Shown: one piece after another, positions 60,222 to 64,000 of the stretch | Layout of the letters: each line of letters opens with the position of its first letter | Position numbering within the stretch: the first letter of the stretch is position 1 | NCBI GenBank assembly: GCA_903868125.1 | Contig: CAIPUE010000049.1 | Coordinates: 24,295-88,294, forward strand | Source of the DNA: an uncultured bacterium | GTDB taxonomy: Bacteria > Cyanobacteriota > Vampirovibrionia > Gastranaerophilales > Gastranaerophilaceae | DNA: 64,000 nucleotides | Direction of reading: 5' to 3' | Position numbers and translations under genes: made by a program | The notes under the pieces: model-generated | Told to the model about the DNA's origin: nothing | What the model saw: the letters and a program-made list of their open reading frames with translations, nothing else | The model's database searches: none

Positions 60222-60249
60222 GTAGGTGGGTTTGCTGACCCAACGACAA
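60222..60249. repeat. Palindromic intergenic repeat, GTAGGTGGGTT type
   Basis: GTAGGTGGGTTTGCTGACCCAACGACAA, a slightly diverged member of the family at 39340 and 54495. It lies in the leader between the ORF6N gene and scpA. Confidence 0.7.
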
Positions 60250-60266
60250 AATAAAAAGGGATAATA

Positions 60267-61073
60267 ATGACTGAAGCATTTGATTATAGCTTAACAAACA
60301 CAAATACCGCGGAGGTTAATGGAGCCTCCGTCAACTCCGCTACACAAGAACTTGACGGGATTGAAATCCTTGTATCTATGGCTAAAACCGGCAAAGTAAA
60401 TCCTTGGAATATTGATATTGTTGATATTACCGATAAATACCTAACCCAGCTTTTTCAGATGAAATCTCAAAACCTGCGATTAACCGGTAGAACTCTTTTA
60501 TTCGCGGCTATTTTGTTGAAGTTAAAGTCAAATATTTTGGAAAATATTGAGATGGTTGAATTTGAGCCAAACGAAGAACAATTCGATGAGTTTGATATTT
60601 CGGATGATTTCAATACAGAAGAAAATTACACTTATAATCAAAATAACGTAATCTCAATTGACGAAGTTTTACAAAGACGCACCAGTATTCGTTTGAACAG
60701 AAACCGTGTTGTAACATTAAAAGATTTAATTCGTCAGTTAGAGTTTTATGAAATGATTGACAAAAAGCAGTCGCTTAAAAATGCTCACGAGCGCGCAAAA
60801 AGGCGGGTTCGTTCCTATGCCAATTTGAGTTCTGAAGACATTATAAATTTAGCTCATGATGAATATATTGAGGACGGAGTTCAAAGGCTAAAAGAAAATC
60901 TTGAACAGATTTTCAAAAGAGAGAATAGAGTTGAATTGACAGAACTCACGCTTTTGGGGATGGATAAAATATCTGCTTACATTGCATTGTTATTTTTATC
61001 TGCAGAAAGCGACTACGAGCTTGTGCAGGATGAGTTTTACGCCGAATTGTATGTGACTAGAGGGCTACAATGA
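60267..61073 (+). CDS. scpA: Segregation and condensation protein A (kleisin)
   Basis: ScpA bridges the SMC heads and binds ScpB. The 268-residue kleisin has the N-terminal pattern ELDGIEILVSMAKTGKVNPW, then NIDIVDITDKYLTQLFQMK and the helical segment LLFAAILLKLKSNIL, and a C-terminal winged-helix region (RVELTELTLLGMDKISAYIA). AAGGG precedes the ATG at a suitable distance. Its stop overlaps the ATG of a truncated ORF6N gene as ATGA. Confidence 0.92.
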   Translation: MTEAFDYSLTNTNTAEVNGASVNSATQELDGIEILVSMAKTGKVNPWNIDIVDITDKYLTQLFQMKSQNLRLTGRTLLFAAILLKLKSNILENIEMVEFEPNEEQFDEFDISDDFNTEENYTYNQNNVISIDEVLQRRTSIRLNRNRVVTLKDLIRQLEFYEMIDKKQSLKNAHERAKRRVRSYANLSSEDIINLAHDEYIEDGVQRLKENLEQIFKRENRVELTELTLLGMDKISAYIALLFLSAESDYELVQDEFYAELYVTRGLQ

Positions 61074-61324
61074 CAATAAGTGAGTTAATACCTATAGAAA
61101 TTATCGAAAATAAAACTTTTATCATTCGTGGGCATAAAGTTATGCTGGATAGTGATTTGGCTCAGCTTTATGACGTTGAAACCAAAAAATTAAACAAGGC
61201 TGTAAAAAGAAACATTGAGCGTTTTCCTGCTAAATTCATGTTTCAATTAACTGAAGAAGAGTGGAAAAACTTGAAGTGCCAATTTGGAACTTCAAGTTGG
61301 GTCGGAAAAAGAAATAGGATTTAA
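61070..61324 (+). CDS. Truncated ORF6N domain protein between scpA and scpB
   Basis: An 84-residue paralogue of the 59458 product, sharing [20 protein letters not shown], then DSDLAQLYDVETKKLNKAVK and RNIERFPAKFMFQL. It stops soon after the LKCQFGTSSWVG palindrome (61268-61298), where the full protein would continue with [10 protein letters not shown]. It may be a remnant or a small DNA-binding protein. ATG overlaps the scpA stop and scpB follows after 10 bases, so the frame fits the operon exactly. Confidence 0.75.
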   Translation: MTISELIPIEIIENKTFIIRGHKVMLDSDLAQLYDVETKKLNKAVKRNIERFPAKFMFQLTEEEWKNLKCQFGTSSWVGKRNRI

Positions 61325-61334
61325 AGGTTAAAAA

Positions 61335-61850
61335 ATGGAGCAACGAGAATTAAAATCAAAAATAGAAGCGGTATTATTCACGACAGCGAAGGCTTTGAAA
61401 GTTAAAGAACTCGCAGAGATTTTGGGTGTTGACGCGGATTTAATTGAAGAAGCTCTGCTTGAACTAATCATGGATTACGCTTCACGTGACGGGGCTTTGG
61501 AAATCGATGATGAAGACGGCTATATTTTACAAGTTAAACTGGAACACATGGATATAGTAGAAAAACTTTGTCCTGTTGAATTAAAGCCGGCTGTTTTAAA
61601 AACTTTGACGGTTATTGCATTAAAAGAACCTATCAGGCAATCATACTTAAAGGATTTGCGGGGTTCAAACGCTTATGAGCATGTTCAGGAACTTGTTCAA
61701 AAAGGTTTAATATCTAAGAATAAAGACAAAAACGGACGTTCATTCAATATTAAAACAACTCAAAAATTTAGCGAATATTTTAAACTCAAAGGAGATGCCA
61801 AAGCTTTGGCAAAGTTTTTGGAGATTGAAAAAGGTGTTTCGGATGATTAA
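61335..61850 (+). CDS. scpB: Segregation and condensation protein B
   Basis: ScpB dimerises and binds ScpA to complete the condensin. The 171-residue protein has two winged-helix domains: LKSKIEAVLFTTAKALKVKE, then LAEILGVDADLIEEALLELI, and the second with LKPAVLKTLTVIALKEPIRQ, then LRGSNAYEHVQELVQKGLIS. AAGGTTAAAAA precedes the ATG. Its length is on the short side of normal. Confidence 0.93.
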   Translation: MEQRELKSKIEAVLFTTAKALKVKELAEILGVDADLIEEALLELIMDYASRDGALEIDDEDGYILQVKLEHMDIVEKLCPVELKPAVLKTLTVIALKEPIRQSYLKDLRGSNAYEHVQELVQKGLISKNKDKNGRSFNIKTTQKFSEYFKLKGDAKALAKFLEIEKGVSDD

Positions 61851-61892
61851 TATCACCCATTCCCCAATCCCTCGCCCACAAGAGTCAATGGG

Positions 61893-61898
61893 TATAAT
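61893..61898 (+). promoter_or_regulatory. -10 box upstream of the TPR-metalloprotease gene
   Basis: A perfect TATAAT 32 bases before the TTG start at 61931; no -35 match is seen. Confidence 0.35.
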
Positions 61899-61930
61899 AC
61901 TGAAAAATCAAAAATTAAAGGATTAACCGC

Positions 61931-63442
61931 TTGAAGAAAGTTTTAGCAATATTTTTAGTTATATTAACCGCAATTTTTATTTGGTTTTTTGGAAAAATGC
62001 TTCCTGATATTTTAACGAACGCGGGTAAAATTGCATACGAAATCGGGGATTATCAAAAAGCTTTCTCCAGCCTGAAAATGGCAATAAAACTTAGCCCAAA
62101 AAACTGTGACACCAGATATTATTATGTCCAAACTTTAATTAAATTGCCACCGACATTAAACATTCAAAAAGAACTTTACAGCGTTGCTCAGATGAATTTG
62201 TCTGATAGTGCTGATTTGATTGCCGATAGGCAAATTTCAAAGTGGCGAAACCAAATTTTATTTAAAACAGGTGAAAATTACATTGAGCAAGCACCCCTGG
62301 ACAGCAAAATATTGAAATGGGATACAACAAAATTTCCGCTTAAAGTTTATATTGGTAAAAATTCTTTGTCCGCACCGCAATACTATCAGGATGAAATTAA
62401 AAAAGCTTTTTTACAATGGCAAGCTTCCACAGGCAGGTTTATAAATGTTGAATTCATCAATGATGAGAATTCCGCGGATATTAGGGTCAGCATAAATTCA
62501 TCTGCCGATATGAAAAAATGTACCCAAGACTCTTGCAAATATACTGTTGCATACACAACGCCGGTTATTAACAATGATTTGTTGAAACGCATGGACATAT
62601 TCTTCTATGATTCAAATAATCTTGGCAAACCTTTTTCTGAAAGAGAAATTTATAATACAGCACTGCATGAAATCGGCCATGCGCTTGGGATTATGGGGCA
62701 TAGCTACAATAAAGACGACCTAATGTATATGGAAACTAATACTAATAACAACAAATTTAATGAATTAAGAAGTGACTTTCAACTTATATCATCAAGCGAT
62801 TTAAATACTTTGAACCTTTTATATAAATTAATACCCGACATTACAAACACTCCTTTAAGCAAATTTGACACAAGTTATCAACTTTTTGCCCCTATAGTTA
62901 TGGGTTCTGATAAACAGATTAATTCAAAAAAAATGCTTGAAGCCCAAAACTATATTAAAGCTGCACCTGATTTACCCAACGGTTATATCGATTTAGCCTC
63001 AGCATATTCAGAAGAAAACCAATATAATAATGCAATAGATGCTTTAAATAAAGCTCTTTCTCTTTGTTCAAACGATAATGAAAAATTTGTGGTTTATTAT
63101 AATTTTACCGTTATGTATACGGAGATAAAAGATTGGAAAAGCGCTCTTAACTACGCCAATATGGCGAAACAAATTAATACATCCTCGGATGTAGATGGAC
63201 TGATTGCACTGATAAATTACAATCTCGGGAATAAAGAGCAGGCGAAAAAATCTTATGCTGAAGCCCTGCAAAAAAATCCTGATAATATTGTTGGTTCAGT
63301 GAATTTGGCGAGGATTTATTTTAAAGAATTTAATCTACCTGCGGCGGGGAAAGTTTTAAATCAGCTTATTAAAGCTAACCCCGAAGCCAAAAACGACCCG
63401 ATGGTCAAAGCTTATGGGTTGATAATTTGGTTATTTAAGTGA
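61931..63442 (+). CDS. Membrane-anchored TPR protein with a matrixin-like metalloprotease domain
   Basis: A 503-residue protein. Residues ~1-25 are a signal anchor. A TPR unit follows (AGKIAYEIGDYQKAFSSLKM), then a protease domain (about 130-300) with FPLKVYIG, ADIRVSIN, and the zinc motif ALHEIGHALGIMGHSYN with Met-turn DLMYM. The zinc motif has one residue more than the classical HExxHxxGxxH, as also seen in HExxHxxGxxGHS proteins of cyanobacterial type. Several TPRs follow (residues ~340-490, for example YIDLASAYSEENQYNNAIDA). The start is TTG with AAAGG upstream. It is probably periplasmic; substrates are unknown. Confidence 0.85.
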   Translation: MKKVLAIFLVILTAIFIWFFGKMLPDILTNAGKIAYEIGDYQKAFSSLKMAIKLSPKNCDTRYYYVQTLIKLPPTLNIQKELYSVAQMNLSDSADLIADRQISKWRNQILFKTGENYIEQAPLDSKILKWDTTKFPLKVYIGKNSLSAPQYYQDEIKKAFLQWQASTGRFINVEFINDENSADIRVSINSSADMKKCTQDSCKYTVAYTTPVINNDLLKRMDIFFYDSNNLGKPFSEREIYNTALHEIGHALGIMGHSYNKDDLMYMETNTNNNKFNELRSDFQLISSSDLNTLNLLYKLIPDITNTPLSKFDTSYQLFAPIVMGSDKQINSKKMLEAQNYIKAAPDLPNGYIDLASAYSEENQYNNAIDALNKALSLCSNDNEKFVVYYNFTVMYTEIKDWKSALNYANMAKQINTSSDVDGLIALINYNLGNKEQAKKSYAEALQKNPDNIVGSVNLARIYFKEFNLPAAGKVLNQLIKANPEAKNDPMVKAYGLIIWLFK

Positions 63443-63486
63443 GCCTGACTTTGATTTGAGAAAAAGGGCGGGATTGCAATTCGCTA

Positions 63487-63855
63487 TTAATAGCTATTCA
63501 TAGCAAGTTCTTTAACTTGATTGATAAATTGCGTTGAGGCACCTACCATTTGAGTTATTTTATACCGAAAAGATCCGACGTAAGGCTCGCCTGTTTTGTT
63601 TTCAGTAGTTAATGTAAAAAGTTGCTCTGTCTTATCCCCTGATTTTGCACTTTGAGTAAAATCTAGTACTAAATTGTTACCACTAGTTGTAACAACTTCT
63701 TTTAATTGCTTTAAAATTCCATTACGCTCAACAACATCCGGGAATATCAATGAAAATTTATAATATGTTTATGGAGCATTTCCTAGTGTTACCGCGGTAA
63801 AGCTTGGCTTGTTTTGCCTGTTCTGTTGATTATTACTGATTTGCATAATTCTCAT
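63487..63855 (-). pseudogene. Lineage-type protein interrupted by one in-frame stop codon
   Basis: A 122-codon frame with a single TAA (63769-63771). Before it the sequence is MRIMQISNNQQNRQNKPSFT and AVTLGNAP, with the P-x-F-x-A motif of other proteins here. After it, in the same frame, come TYYKFSLIFPDVVERNG and a 95-residue domain ending NQVKELAMNSY. A GGAG site lies at good distance from the ATG at 63855. No frameshift is needed, only one stop-to-sense change. It could be a recent pseudogene, a sequencing error or a readthrough site. The downstream part shows no known family. Confidence 0.65.
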
Positions 63856-64000
63856 TTTAATTTTCTCCTTGTTTAGATAACTCATGGTATTACGGTTGCT
63901 TGAAAACTTGTAAATAAAATAATTTGCTAGCGGAACAAAATATTGTAACATTACTTAAATAAATTTTTTAGGTTGAATTAGGTTTTTAAGCTTATCTTGC

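Noticed and set aside
1..64000. tRNA, rRNA, CRISPR arrays, prophage or complete insertion sequences
   Set aside because: No cloverleaf-like sequence, no regularly spaced direct repeats and no transposase, integrase or phage structural gene was found by reading the gaps and the proteins.

Overview
The window is a compact, AT-rich bacterial chromosome segment of housekeeping genes, with no rRNA, tRNA, CRISPR array, prophage or complete insertion sequence. The best guess is a gut-type non-photosynthetic relative of Cyanobacteria (Melainabacteria/Vampirovibrionia, probably Gastranaerophilales). This rests on LL-diaminopimelate aminotransferase (dapL), a CcmM/Cam-type gamma carbonic anhydrase, an AMIN-like domain protein, a TPR-matrixin protease and several lineage-type small proteins with an N-terminal 'P-x-F-x-A/G' motif. 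That placement is inference; no 16S gene is present. A BamE-like secreted protein, a meso-DAP murE and murein-recycling genes (nagZ, nagA, pgeF) fit a diderm cell wall.

Layout. 1-3433: pyrH (partial)-frr-cdsA-rnc-rpe. 3439-7123: a divergent peptide-type ABC ATPase, then metG-prfB; prfB needs a +1 programmed frameshift. 7120-11741 (minus): SDR, nitroreductase, dapL, a thioredoxin-like protein and glgC, separated by short palindromic repeats. 12096-16836: AMIN-like protein, an orphan nucleotidyltransferase, an Ala-rich coiled-coil protein, nagZ and two small proteins. 16947-23055: glnA, lysS, a lineage-type small protein and pnp. 23281-27619: ABC exporter, murE, nagA. 28112-33724 (minus except a universal stress protein): sigma factor-gcvPB and nadB-nadC. 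33957-41029: lysA-cdaA, three small secreted proteins, a YitT-like membrane protein, an unknown gene and serA. 41365-46980: thiL-ispD, a large internally duplicated membrane protein and a GAF/HD-GYP protein with a broken metal dyad. 47046-53517 (minus): GNAT-like protein, DUF1015, ftsI, ffh, gamma carbonic anhydrase. 53633-63442: pgeF, a SEC-C protein, smc, scpA, scpB and a TPR-metalloprotease. Two ORF6N genes are wedged between the condensin genes. At the right edge is a gene split by one in-frame stop codon.

Pathways. dapL, murE and lysA make meso-DAP and lysine; ftsI cross-links the wall; nagZ, nagA and pgeF suggest turnover and recycling. cdaA makes c-di-AMP. nadB/nadC cover two NAD steps, thiL thiamine diphosphate, ispD the MEP pathway, and glnA/serA/gcvPB amino-acid metabolism.

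The most unusual content is regulatory and repetitive. (i) About seven genes share a -10 box followed by 6-7 nt and the start codon, with no Shine-Dalgarno, which predicts leaderless mRNAs. (ii) One ~40-bp hairpin leader carrying the ribosome binding site precedes dapL, serA and the DUF1015 gene. (iii) A 98-bp element occurs twice, 32 kb apart, with one mismatch. (iv) Several families of short palindromic repeats occur between genes and have apparently entered the coding sequences of pgeF, smc and an ORF6N gene in frame.
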